Assembly (NCBI GenBank): GCA_021904315.1 | Contig: CM038920.1 | Coordinates: forward strand, 620,001 to 684,000 | Direction of reading: 5' to 3' | Length of the DNA stretch: 64,000 bases | From: Sphagnum magellanicum | Lineage: Eukaryota; Streptophyta; Sphagnopsida; Sphagnales; Sphagnaceae | In this document: one piece after another, positions 11,601-23,680 of the stretch | Numbering within the stretch: the stretch's first letter is position 1 | Layout of the letters: each line of letters starts with the position of its first letter | The notes under the pieces: model-generated | What the model was told of the DNA's origin: nothing | Database searches by the model: none | What the model saw: the letters and a program-made list of their open reading frames with translations, nothing else | Made by a program: the position numbers and the translations under genes

Positions 11601-13471
11601 AAGATGAGGTAGGGTTAGTTTGAATAATTTGATATAACTTCTTAATATATATTAAATTTTATATACATTAAAAAAATCATATTAAATTTACATGTTAGCC
11701 TTTTGTTGAACAAAAAAATGTGAATTCAAATTTTAATAAGTAGATTTATTCAACTAATATTTTTGTGTTGGTATCATAACATTTTTTGTCTGTTGTATAT
11801 TATTAATTAGATGGAAATTAAGTTTGTCAATTTCAGAATCTCAAAATGAAGTGTCTTGATCTTGGTTTTTTTTTCAAGTTTTGTGATATAAAAATTTGGT
11901 GAAATGTTTTTTAAAAATTTAAAAATTAGTTTCATTTTAAAAAGATAATAAGAAAAAAAAAACATTCAAAGTTTTTTTTCAAAAATTATTAATAAAATTT
12001 TAAAATTTTGTCTAAAGAAAATTATTTGTATCGATAGTCAATTTTTAATAATTATTTTTTCATCAAATTTTTTAAATTATTTGTTATATTTTTTTTCATT
12101 ATTAATTTGTTTCAAAAATTTGACAAAATATATTATAAAAAAAATTTATAATAATCTTACTAACCCACTTTCTTCTTGAACAGTAACATAACTTTTAAAA
12201 AACAACTTTCTTGTCAACTTCTACATATACCCAGCACCTTCCTATGGCTACTTCCAATGGATGGAGGTAAGTCCACTTTCTTTATCCTTTTCCAAACCTA
12301 CATGTGAACAATGTTCTGTTTTAAGTTCAAAAAAGAGGTTAAATATTTAACAAATTGTTAACTAAAAATAATTTTTCTTATGAAAAATCAATTTTGAAAC
12401 AATATAATATTAAATATAAATTCCAGTTGTATATATATGATGCTTTTAAGTATTGATTGCATTGAAACAAATAGTGAAATGATGTTTTGAATATAATTCA
12501 AATTATGTGGCGGCTTCATATCTAGGACAATTTACTGCTGTACAACTTGTGCATTTTGCATTGTAGCTAGCTGGATTTTCTGCTTTGATCCTTGTGTACT
12601 TCAACGCTACAAATAGAGTTTTTCTATGTGAATCCTCAACAATCTACTCAGAAAATAAGTTGCACTTTGAACGTGATACATGCTGCAGTGTCCTGATTTT
12701 GCATCTGCTGAAGATTTGGCAGGCACCAATAATCCACTGGTTTTGACTGAAGTCTCTGGGAGCTTGCTTACATGCACCCACTGATGTTACATGCAGCAGG
12801 GGTTCTGAGGTGGCCTGCTGTGTTGAGAGCTCCGGAGGAAATCCTGACACATCTAAGTAAGCTAGCTGCAGAAACCGTAATACCTTGCTTGGCCACTTCA
12901 ACACATGTCTGTCAAATATTTAATTATGTTTTTAGTATTCCATTTCGACAAATGTTGCATCAAATTCTTTATTTTCCTTCATGGCAAAATTTGGCTGAAT
13001 GCTGCTATGTCTCCACTCCCCAACCCCTGTCAATCATTTTTTGTCATTTTCTTGGAGCTTTGAAAAGTTCCACTCTCTTTTTTCTAAGGGGTTGCACTAC
13101 TATATTTGATGATGATGTTAAAGGATAATAAGGAAGTATTTGAATTATATGGAAATGCTGGAAAGAAATGGAAAAGGTGCATTGTATGGTTTACCGAGAG
13201 AAAGAAATCTTCTTCCATCTTATAACAAAGCCCTCTAAATGTTCTATGAGTGTCAAATAGGAAAGGAAAAACCTTTTTACATTGGGAGAAAGAGAAAGAC
13301 CCCCAAGGGACAGACAGCAGACCAGTTCCTTGGGAGCAGAACTAGACACACCCCATCTACTACTACTAGAGAATGGGCCATAGAAGGCTGATTTTGCTAG
13401 GACGAGAGCAAATTTGACAAAACCCTCCTCACTTACTGAGGGCTATCTACAGATCCCCATATGTAGAAGTA
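11601..13471. other. AT-rich stretch, then mixed sequence without a recognised gene
   Basis: 11600-12560 is very AT-rich. A plus-strand frame at 12772-13128 (118 codons) has a low-complexity, cysteine-poor translation that I do not recognise. It overlaps a segment at 12889-12975 that also occurs near 60758, which argues for repeat sequence and not a gene. Confidence 0.4.
12889..12975. repeat. Dispersed repeat, related to 60758-60848
   Basis: The words GGCCACTTCAACACATG, then TAATTA, then ATTCCATTTCGACAAATG occur in the same order and spacing here and at 60758-60848, about 48 kb away. Sequence outside these limits does not obviously match. Confidence 0.55.
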
Positions 13472-13474
13472 TAA

Positions 13475-13853
13475 TGCCCACTTTACACTAGGAGTCTGGT
13501 CCAATGTTCAACCCAAATCAAGCATTCTTATCGATGCAAAAGTTGAAATAGGACCCAAGGGCTTTACACTAGGAGTCAAAGGCCAAACTAGAAAAAAATC
13601 TTTTCAATCCGCCCAAAGTTACTAATATATGCTGAACTTTATGGCCTTGTATTGGCCCCAAGGCTGAAAAATGGATACCCATTGAATTTGAGAGGCCAAT
13701 TTGCAACCCTTGGGTCTGATGTTTCAACATTTATTAATATTCTGACATCAATGTTCTAGCATTTATTAGTAACTTGGGGCCAAACAACAAGCCAAAAATG
13801 CTCAAAGTTGGTCTCAAGTTTTTTCAGCCATGACTCCTAGAGTAAAGCAGGCC
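13475..13853. mobile_element. PIF/Harbinger-like MITE with TAA target duplication
   Basis: The left end reads TGCCCACTTTACACTAGGAG. The right end, read on the other strand, is GGCCTGCTTTACTCTAGGAG. These imperfect inverted ends are flanked by TAA on both sides (13472-13474 and 13854-13856), the 3-bp TWA target preference of PIF/Harbinger elements. An extra copy of the left-end word (GCTTTACACTAGGAGTC) lies inside at about 13562. There is no coding capacity. The internal half shows further self-complementarity (GGCCCCAAGG and CTTGGGGCC). Confidence 0.55.
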
Positions 13854-14825
13854 TAAAGTAGAGTTATCCTTAAAGTCTTGAGAATTGAGAATCTAAGATT
13901 TCCCTCACAAATGATGAGGAGATGCAAAAATGAGGATGAAAGTGGAGAGAACTTTTTAAACTAACTCTAGAATACATATATATCCTGTCATTTTTTAATG
14001 TAGAATCTGCCTTGCTTGCTGCTTGTGGTGCCATAATATTTTACTAGGACTTATTTTGGTAATGCTCTCATCCTCAGAAGTTTGCACTCTCCTAAATTTA
14101 CATTGTTTGGTAATTGTGTGAATCAAGAGCAATGTTTTTTTTTGGGTGAAATCTTGTTGCTTGGTGGTGACAAAAGAAAAGGGGGTTGTGAATCCTAAAA
14201 AAGATTTCTTGGATTTTTTGTGCAAAGTTCGTTATATTTTGAAAATTTGTGAGAAGTCGTCACATTTAAACACTCCATTCATGAACGTCGCCAATATAAA
14301 GTGGGATTTTGAAAAAAATCAACAACACACCTAGGACAGTTTCATGTCATTTAATGCTAAGGATACTTAGCAATGAGTTTCAAAAAACAAACATTGATAA
14401 AGAGACTTGGGTTCCTAACATAAAATATTGTGAAGTTCTAATGGCAAGGGCCTATCAAGTGCATACATTGCCCTAATGTGAAAATGTGTGTATGAAAACG
14501 AAAACAACGATATTGTTAGTAACAAGACTTTTTATCTAACAATAAACAATATTGTAGATCACATTGATTATTTTTGTTTTATTTTTTTTGTGCATCAAAA
14601 TTACAATGTATCAATGCGTCGTATTTTATCATGCATTATGTTATGTTATCATCATAAATCTCATGGTACATATGTTATGTGTAAGTAGAGGTGGGAAAAT
14701 TTTCAAAATTACATGAACAAGATGTTGTAGCACATTTTGGGTTGTTTCCAATTCTATTGTTACCATATAGAAGTCACAAATGTATGAAAAAATATCTATA
14801 CACTAAAATTTCAAAATACTTGGAC

Positions 14826-15370
14826 AAAAAAACATCACGTTTCTAAGTTTATGGGTAAGGTAAAGTAAATGTGTTAATTTAGTCAAAAAAACATCAATCT
14901 ACTATCAACTTGTGATGTGAACAATACATTGAGTGTACTACTAATATTTAACATTTGAAAAATAAATGATTACATATGAAACTTGATAGCTGGTATACAT
15001 TTTTCACCATTTTTCAATTATAACAAACTATTATTTACTACGTGTTCTTGATACATTAAGGATATGTTGATGCATTAAAGATTTATTAGCATGTTTAAAC
15101 TTGGAAGAGCATAATAATCTTCAAAATAAATGTACAAAAGGTTGCCATGTTTTCAAGTTTATGGGTGAGGTAAAATAATTGTTAATTTAGTGAAAAAACA
15201 TTAATTCATTATTACCATGTGGTGTGAACAATACTTTAGTTGTATTATGAGTACTCCACACTTAAAAAATAAGGTTACATATGAAAAAATGGCTTTAGGT
15301 GTATTGTTCACACCATGTGTTACACCAAATATTACCACCATATTACACCATGTTATATGTTTCCCACCAT
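14826..15370. repeat. Diverged direct duplication, units about 310 bp apart
   Basis: AAGTTTATGGGTAAGGTAAA at about 14846, followed by TTAATTTAGTCAAAAAAACAT, a GTGATGTGAACAATAC word and then TTACATATGAAA, matches AAGTTTATGGGTGAGGTAAAA at about 15157 with the same words in order. Both copies also share a later CACCATTTTTCAA word. The copies are clearly diverged. Confidence 0.5.
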
Positions 15371-18300
15371 TTTTCAACTTTAAATAGTTAATATTTGTAA
15401 TTTTTAGTCTAATTTAGGTACTTTGTTGAATTTTCAACAATGATTATGTTGCAAATTAGGGTGTGAGTCACATTTAACAAGCTTTTGCAAATAAAGTTAC
15501 ATGAACTTCCTCTTCCCATGTTTCTTTTGTGTTATTCCAAAGGAATATTGGAACACACTTTGGATGTTTTACAAAGTTTTAAACATGTCATTATGACTTA
15601 ATTTTACATGATACAAATATGATATTAATATTTCACAAATCATAAAAATTATAAATACATTACATAGGATGCACATGTATTACCAACCAACCATGAGCAC
15701 CAAAAGGGCATATAAGGAGATTCCATCCTTTCACACAATGAATAAATAAATAAAACTTTAGTAGTTGCATAAGCATTGATGGAGGGATTTTTGGAGTTCA
15801 AAGCCAAACCAACAACTTTTGTACAATTTGTGCTTCTACAATTACATAACAACTAAACTTGATTAATCATAAGAGATGAGATGCAATATCTAATTAAAGT
15901 CATGGAAAAATACATAATTTTAAACATATAATCGTGGCACCAAGTTAGTTTTGGCATATTTTTGAAGATATGAAAGCATGAACTAGATTGGGTTCCAATC
16001 CTAAGATGTTTTTTGATCCTTTGGGTGTTTTTCTTTTCCCATTTCAAAGTATTGTGTTATGCAAAACTTCAATGCATATTAGAACCACCTCCATTCCCTA
16101 GTTGGACAATTCAACTTAAAAACTTTTCAATGCATGTTTAGATGAAACATACAATATCAACAAATTTACTTCATCACGTTGGGTTGCATCCCATTGATCT
16201 TGGGCTAAATTCTGTAAAAAAGTATTGATAAGGCTACACATAGATTCATAAGAAGTTTGGAATTGTATATTGACACCATACACATTGCAAGGTTACACAC
16301 AAATATTATTTAAAAGCCTTCAATGATACTAGACAATACACATTGTGACCTAATACATTAATACATGCATGTAACATAATACATTGATAAAATTAATAAC
16401 GTTAAACATTTTCATACATAGATGCAAAATGCTTAAGACAATATTATAATACATACAAAAAAATATTAAAGACAATTAAAGTCTAGGGTGCATAAATTTA
16501 CACAATACATTGGTAATATATTTACATTACATATAAAGAAACTTATGTTTGATACAACATTAAAATGTATTAAGTTAACCACACCAATACACTACCTTTT
16601 GATACATAAATTTGGCTACTTGATTATTGTATGATGCAATTAAAATATAAAATAATAAAATAATGAAGTGAAATTATTTGTACCACCCCAATGCAATATT
16701 AATGGTCAATTGTATCTTGAAGGTTGGCTACGAATGTATTAATTATTACAACGTGCTAAATTGTATTGATAAAAATTTAGTATAAATTTTGGTTTTTAAA
16801 TTCCAATTCACATACCCCATCTTTGAACCTTAGATGCACCATAAGCTAGGCATAGGATGTGCATGTGGTTTGATTAATATTGCCATACATTTTTGAACTT
16901 CAACAACATTAATTGTCACCTTTTGAACCACATCTCAATCACATTTTCTCATTTCTCATCCAAATTTAATGTCCTTTTAGGCCATTCCAAACCTTGTTTA
17001 CATTTTGATGAAATCCCTTTTGACAAATTTATCTTTTTATTTATTGACAAGGGGTGTGCAAGTGGGTTCTCATGAAAAGGGCCACATTCTATTCACCTTG
17101 TTGGTTGAAGAGGAGTAATGAAAGGTGGAGGGGTTGATAGTTGAAAAAGAAAGAGAACAACATCTTTTACAAACATGACAAATTTTTTGTTACAATGATA
17201 CATAGAATCTAATACATTGATACATAATGTGTAATCTCATATGATTGAAACAATGGTAAGACAAAGCAAGGGACATTTCCCACCTTTGTAAACTTTTTGG
17301 TTTTTTAACGTTTTTTGTTTGTAACTTTCATATTATTGACTTTTAAGTCTATTTCTTCTTTGTTTGATGGTTCTTATATTGATACATATAATATACATTG
17401 TTAGTACATATATATAATTTGATGTATATTATTTGATACACTAATACATAGAGTTGTATACATTTATACCCACAATTTGATACATTGATATATATGTAGT
17501 TTAATAAAATAATTGAAACAATAAGAAGTCAAAATGGGGGAGATTTCACACCTTTTTTTTGCTTGATGATTCCTATAGTTTTTTTGTGGGGTCTTGGGTT
17601 TGAGCTCTCTTTGATCCTTTCTTTTTGCCAAGTGTTTTTTCAAGCATAGAGATATTTTTAATGATAATTTACACATTTTGTTTTCCTTGATTGGACTCAA
17701 ACATAGGATAAGGTTTGAAGACATTGATACAATCCATTATAGTATGATATGAGAAGAATTTGAATGGAAAACTCACAATTCCATGATGTCCATGAAACCC
17801 TTATTATTATTTTTCATCAAATGCAAGTTCAAGATTTTTATCATGGAGTGCCAAAAAAAAAAAACAAGAAAAACAAAAAGTAAATGGCAAAGTACACTCC
17901 ATGAGTAATAACATTTGTGCTTTAGATGTGATAATAGCCTTCCTAACTTTTTGTTCTCTTTCTTTTAATCACCTTCTCCAATAGAAAGTTGCAAGCACAA
18001 CAACATTACAACACAAAAAGTTACAATATTGGTGGGTTGAATGGTTAAAAACATGTGAATTTCAAGAGAGCTCATTTTAAAAAATAGTTTGGATGACATG
18101 AATTGTCACATGATGAAAATAGGAAACTAACAAACATAACATAGGACCCAACTCTCACCTTATGACCAAATTTAAAGAAAGGGCAATAAGTATGTAATTG
18201 TCAATGGGTATCTATTAATACCTTTGGGGAAGGCTAATTATGTACCACCATTTGTAGGAGGTTGGTGCTTGTTGTAAACTACGTAATGCAATGTTGGTTG

Positions 18301-19040
18301 CCAGTTGCCACCTTGCACAAATTAGGTTTTCAACTCCAATATGTTTGTTACAAAATATAGGAATCCAAAGGTGATACATTTGCAAGGTGCTCACAAATAA
18401 ACTATGATGAAACACTAGTTCTAATATATCAATCCTAATAAACATTCTCCAAAACATTGCATTCTAACTTAATGTCAATTCTAATGTACTAATCCTAAAA
18501 TAAACATTCCTCATAACTTTTTGAAATCTAAAGACCTCCCATAAGATTTTTAGTCACAATGACAACCTCAACAATGTTGTTTTAGCAATTATAATAAAAT
18601 GTTAGTTTTCAAGTAGAGTCATAGAAAAAATTCTCAAAAGGTTTGCATTTAAGCTTAATGCCAATTCTAATATATTAATCCTACTAAACATTCCTTGAAA
18701 CATTTTGGAATCAAAAGACTGATCACAATGTTTTCAACCTAAATAAACTTCCCCACAACATTTCACTTGAGTTTTTTTGTTTTTGTTTTGTTTTTTTTTT
18801 TTTTTTTGACATGACAATAAAATGAACACTTGCCCACTTGACAACAAAATTGACAATGTAGTACAAAATTTGAAATTAAAAAAAATTAATTGAATTTACA
18901 AAGGGAAGCAAAAAGGTGAAATTGTTTTTAAATTTTTTTAAAATGGCTTGACTGTGAAGTTTGCCAGGAGCTTGAATAACTAGACTTGAGTGTGGCTGTT
19001 CATAGTATAGCTTATAATCATAATGGCCCATAGCTTGTCA

Positions 19041-19076
19041 GGGACGGGGCGGGCGGAGGTGGGGGCGGGGGGGGGT
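19041..19076 (+). other. G-rich tract with G-quadruplex pattern
   Basis: The tract reads as successive runs of three to nine G separated by one to four bases, including GGGG, GGG, GGGGG and a run of nine. It sits in AT-rich DNA about 1 kb upstream of the RNase H gene. This meets the usual sequence pattern for an intramolecular G-quadruplex. Confidence 0.6.
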
Positions 19077-19419
19077 GTCAAGAAGAGAAAAACAAAAAGG
19101 CACGAAGGTTTAAGGCAGAGATGTTGGCATAGCCTTAAACCCTAACTTGGACCATGCCAACATTTTCTAATTTTAAAGGCAAAATTGACGGAATTTACAT
19201 TTTAAAAAGATTCCAAAAAAAATCCAGTTTTTTTTGTAAGAAAATGATAAATTTTTACTTTAAAAAAAAAATTTACACTAATGCCAACCCTTTTTTTTTT
19301 GTTGGCTACATATAACCAAAAAGTTATATTAAAATCAATGGTGATAAAATAATGTGTTTTTTGATATTTTCAATAGCCATAATTCAACTAAAATTTAAGA
19401 CCACTTTTTAGATTTCTAT

Positions 19420-19572
19420 TCATGATTCATGCAAGTAGCCAAAAAAAATAGAATTTTTTTTTTTCTAAAAAATTATTTTCATATTTCACTTGTAATCAAA
19501 TTTGGTTAAAGTTTTATTTTATGTATCATTGCCATTTTGGCTACAACACAAATTTGAAAAAAAAAACATTTG
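19420..19572 (+). repeat. Interspersed repeat family, 3' part (member 1)
   Basis: The sequence contains CATGCAAGTAGCCAAAA and ends TTTTGGCTACAACACAAA-TTGAAAAAA, matching the 3' half and terminus of the fuller member at 33669-33968. The 5' half is too decayed to place. Confidence 0.4.
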
Positions 19573-20030
19573 CAAACGATCATGATCACATAGACACCCC
19601 CCACACTACTAATTCATGATACATTCCCTCTGCGCTCGAATCCTTTGTGGATCCTTCAGGACTTTGTGTATGATCTTGGCGCAAAAAAATTCTTCACCAT
19701 CTATGCTCGCAAATCTTCACAGTGCTTTGGATTATGAAGATTATTCGCAGATTATGAACCTGCTTCGCGAGGTGAATCTTCACATGTAGTTTTTCAAGCT
19801 TTTGCTAAGAAGTATATAACAGAGGAAAAAAAAATTCCCAGGTCTTTACGAGACTGGAAAAGCAAGATTCAGAAAGGAACCTGCAATGAAAGAATTCTCT
19901 CCTATTGATTCGAGAGAAATATTGTAGCATGATGATATGATTCTTTGTCTCGTTCAGTCGAAAGTGCCCGTCGCTGTAGCCTCTCCTTTAGTGCCTCGTT
20001 CTGCTACTCAGCAGCGCATACGAACATTCG

Positions 20031-23000
20031 ATGGATAGTGCAGGCGGCACAAATGATGCGCGCGAGAAGTCTCTTTCAAAAATGAGGTATTATTCTCTTA
20101 TTCTCCTGAATCTCTGTCATCCATTACTGCACTCTGCAATAAGAATCCAAGAACCTCCGCCGAACAATTTCCGTGCACAACCCATAAAGAAGAAGATTAG
20201 GAAATGCTGACATTGAGAGTTTCAACGCGCAAGAGACACATGAAAGAAAGAAAGAAACAGTCGATTGCTCACTGCGAAGACAACAAAGACAAAGCGGAAG
20301 ACAACGCGGAAGTGAGGTGAGGGAACTTGTCTTGATGAAGCAGAGCATTGATTGAAGAAGGAGCGCCGTCCTGCGATTGGCATCCTGCTTTATGCCGTCC
20401 GTCCTGAGGTACGTCGTCCTGCATCCTTGCCGCCTCATCTACTTTCTATGAATAGCGCGACACAGATCTAAACTTATTACTGGACCAAAGGAAAGAAAAA
20501 AACAAGCCTCTGGGAGAGAACGGATTCCTTTGTCTATATTTGGAAACAGATACGTCTCTGCAGACGTGACATCGCCGAACTTGTAAACCAGTTGCTAAAG
20601 AGTTTCGATGCGCAGGTTTATCTACTAATGATGAGAGGATTCTGCCGAAAACTGATGAGGAGGTGATGATGGTCAAGCTACTGTGGGAATCTCATGAGAG
20701 GAGGCGGAGACACGTGAGAGACGGCCGCGCATCGGAGCAATTCGACGGTTGAGGCTTTGAATGCGGAAGTCGGAAAGACGCACCGTCAGGGAGGCATCAC
20801 TTTCCTTGCAATTTTTGGCGATTCCTTGACGCCATTTGCGGAATCTCTTTCTTTCGCACAATTGCACGCAGGGAGGAGGAGGAGGAGGAGGAGGAGTTGA
20901 TCAACGATGTCGTATGTACGTGAAGTTCTCTGTTCTGAGAGTCTGAGAGTCACCTGGCTGGTAATCAACAAGCAAGCTCTCTTGGAACTTCGCATTTTGG
21001 TTTCCGTTTCCATGCAACCGTCGCTGTGATGTGCCGCCTCTTGCTTCTCCGATTGTTTCATATTCCGTTGCGGGAAGCTGCTTGTTCGTCTTCAGATCCA
21101 CTCGACCGATTCTTCTTCTTCTAGCTTCTCTTCTTCAGATTTCTTTTTCTTTTTTTTGGTTTCGTTGTTCTGGCAGTAAAGATCCATGGTGATGCCCTCT
21201 TTTCTTCTTTTGCCTTTGCCTCATCAAGAGCGAGCAGTAACAAAGTCGTGATGCATTCGCGTCCAGCGAGTAGCGCGTCCCAGCTGCTTCCCTGTTGTTT
21301 TGTTGCTCAGTTGGCGCAACGGTACAGAGCTTTGTTATCGTGCATGCTCTCGGGCGGCTTAACGCGGGAATGGATCTTTCTCTCTTCTTGAAACATCGGT
21401 GGCTGTGATTTTTTTTCGCTCAAATTTCCTTCGCTGCACAAGCTTGGTAAGCTTCTCTCGACTCATTGTCTGTCGCAGTGCCGCAAACCACCTCCAGAAA
21501 AGTGGGACAAAGTAGGAAGAGCTTTTGCATCTTCTTCTTCACTGCACTGGACTGCATCTTCTTTGCTGCATTGAGACTGCATTGGATTTTCCTCTAACAG
21601 TCTGAAGAGATCTTGAGCATGGTGAAGTTTTGTCTTAGAAACTGGTATTTGGAGGTGCCTTTGTGACCTAGAAGATATTTCTCTTTACCTGATCAAGATG
21701 GGAAGGAAAGAAACCGTCCTTCAATGCACATGTGTGTCTTGTGCAGAGCTCTAACTTTATGTGTCCTGTGCATAGAACCCTCCCCTTCTAAGTTGCACCA
21801 AACAAGGACAGCAAGCTTGCAGCACAGGGGTTTTCAGCAGTACAGACATCTTTTTGCTGTTTAGTGTGGAGCTTTTCAAACCTGTCAAGCCATCATGGGG
21901 TATTCACTCAAATCAGGCTCCAGAAAGCCATTGCAGAGCAATATGATGAATGGTTCTCTGGGTACGAGGACAATGATGTTGTCATAGACTACTTTGACAA
22001 CAGCAAAGATGATCCAAAGACATGGCTCACAAATTTCTGTTGCTGGGCAAGGCAGGAGGAGCTACCTGACTACTTCAAGCTGGACTGCGCCATAGTGGCT
22101 GTGAACCGCACTCATGCATTCCGAGCAGAGACCAGTGAGGATGGGGGCACATGGGATGAGTTTGTGCACCTCTTCAAAGAGAAGTTTATGGGTGATTGCA
22201 AATGCTGGGCTGGTATACATTCTTCTTCTTCTTCATTGTCATGTTTGCTTGAAACTGTTGTGGAAATTTCTCTCCAATCTCATAGATATATTTTCAGTTC
22301 ACATTAATGAGGATTTCAGGTGGTAAGTGGCATAATATGCCTACACCAAGCTGGGAGGTCCTTCACAGTAGATGGGGTGCTCTGATTGTGCCATGAGATT
22401 TGAGCAATCTACATATAATGCTTGTTGTTCTTCTTGCTAGGGGCTTGTCAAAACAGTCCCTTGTCATTTTGGTATTGGCATCCAGAAGTTACAAAACTGA
22501 TAATGTGCAATTTGTAGCACAGAATACGACGTTCAAGCATAGCCTTCAAAGGTCAAACACTTTTCTGATCTCCTTGCAGTCTTATTGGGTGACTCTTGCT
22601 GTGGCACCTCATAGGGTGTAGGGTTTAGGGTTTGTGTAAAACTTGAGCTACAGATGTTGGTTCATCTGCGAATGTGTGTAATTTGAATCACCTTGAACTT
22701 GTAACTAGAAGTCATGCAGAAGGATATTCAACAAATTTGGCTTGTTTAAACTGAAGTACAGGTTCAATTCTTGTTGTAGTCCAGGTACAGATTCCCTCCC
22801 ATACAATTTGTTTTTTGATGGAGCTGTGCGACCACATCCTTGTGGAAATGCTGGCATTGGGGCAGTTCTGTTCAGCCCCACACGGTCAAATCGCAGGACT
22901 CTTGTTTGCAAGTATCTTGGGAGAAATGTGACGAACAATTCTGCTGAGTATCTTGCTCTGATTCATGGCCTGAAAACTGCACTGAGCCTTGGTGTAAGGC

Positions 23001-23680
23001 ATATCCAGGTCTATGGTGACTCTCAACTTGTTGTCCACCAGGTAATATGTCATAATGGAGGTCAGCGTTTTCCTCACTGCTGAATCAGTTGTAGATGTAT
23101 GCCCCTTGAAAAACCTAGATTTTCAATCTGGGTATTGGTTGCTCTTTTCCAGAGCTATATGCATGGTTTCAGATGATCAAACCAGGTGAAGACTATCTGT
23201 GGCTAATTGCAGTTTGAGGCAGAATATGGTAAAGTTCTGTGTAGATATGTTTGCCATGTGATGTCACTTGTGGGTAATCATTTAGGTTGCAAAGCTTATG
23301 AGATGAAAGTCTATGAATTGACTTGAAACGGATACTCCAATTTGCAGGTCAATGGGAAGTATACTGCATCAGATTCTAAGATGAAGGGTTATTTGAGCCA
23401 AGTGTGGAGTATCAAGAGGGATTTTCAGAGCTTTCAGATTGATCACATTGGGCGAAACTCAAATAAGGAAGCAGACAAAGTTGCCAATGAAGCAATTGAC
23501 AAGCACTGTGCATACATTTCTAGGAGGGAGGTTTTGCAGTCAGGAAATCCTCAGTATAAGACACGGTTCTGCAGATACTGGAGCAGAGGATATTGCTATC
23601 ATGAGCCCGATTCAGTCAACTGCCCATTTGCCCATGGTGAAGAAGACCTGATGGGTTCTGACAGTCCTCGTGACTATTGA
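20031..23680 (+). CDS. RNase H-like protein with C-terminal CCCH zinc finger
   Basis: Proposed exons are 20031-20086, 21917-22212, 22785-23041 and 23348-23680 (313 residues). All junctions are GT-AG and their phases agree (2, 1, 0). Exon 1 is the least certain: it rests on an ATG, a GAG|GTATTA donor and matching phase, and implies a 1.8-kb first intron. Residues about 20-117 form an acidic, Trp/Phe-rich region (IAEQYDEWF, FKEKFMGD) that I do not recognise. Residues about 125-253 are an RNase H-like fold with candidate catalytic D129 (FFDGA), E172 (NSAEY), D196 (YGDSQ) and D246 (KEADKVAN). The C-terminus holds a C-x7-C-x8-C-x3-H finger (C278, C286, C295, H299), a likely RNA-binding module. The expected role is cleavage of RNA in RNA-DNA hybrids or structured RNA, inferred from the fold. 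The last three exons are well supported. Confidence 0.75.
22612..22634 (+). repeat. Short interstitial telomere-type repeat in an intron
   Basis: AGGGTGTAGGGTTTAGGGTT is a run of plant telomere-type TTTAGGG units with one variant. It lies in the intron between exons 2 and 3 of the RNase H gene. It could be a telo-box-like site or a chance or repair-derived insertion. Confidence 0.6.

Larger units (their letters stand above)
13857..19419. other. Long AT-rich intergenic stretch
   Basis: I see no convincing gene. The ACATTGATACAT word and variants recur many times between about 15900 and 17720. A TCTAATRTAYTAATCCTAATAAACATTC-like segment recurs near 18420, 18480 and 18665. Frames here are short (under 87 codons) and AT-driven. 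Confidence 0.5.

Noticed and set aside
12772-13128. 118-codon plus-strand frame
   Set aside because: No recognisable family, and it overlaps a dispersed repeat also present near 60758.
20124-21101. Several minus-strand frames of 64-104 codons in a GC-richer stretch
   Set aside because: They overlap each other in different frames, have no recognisable domains, and lie in the likely first intron or upstream region of the RNase H gene.
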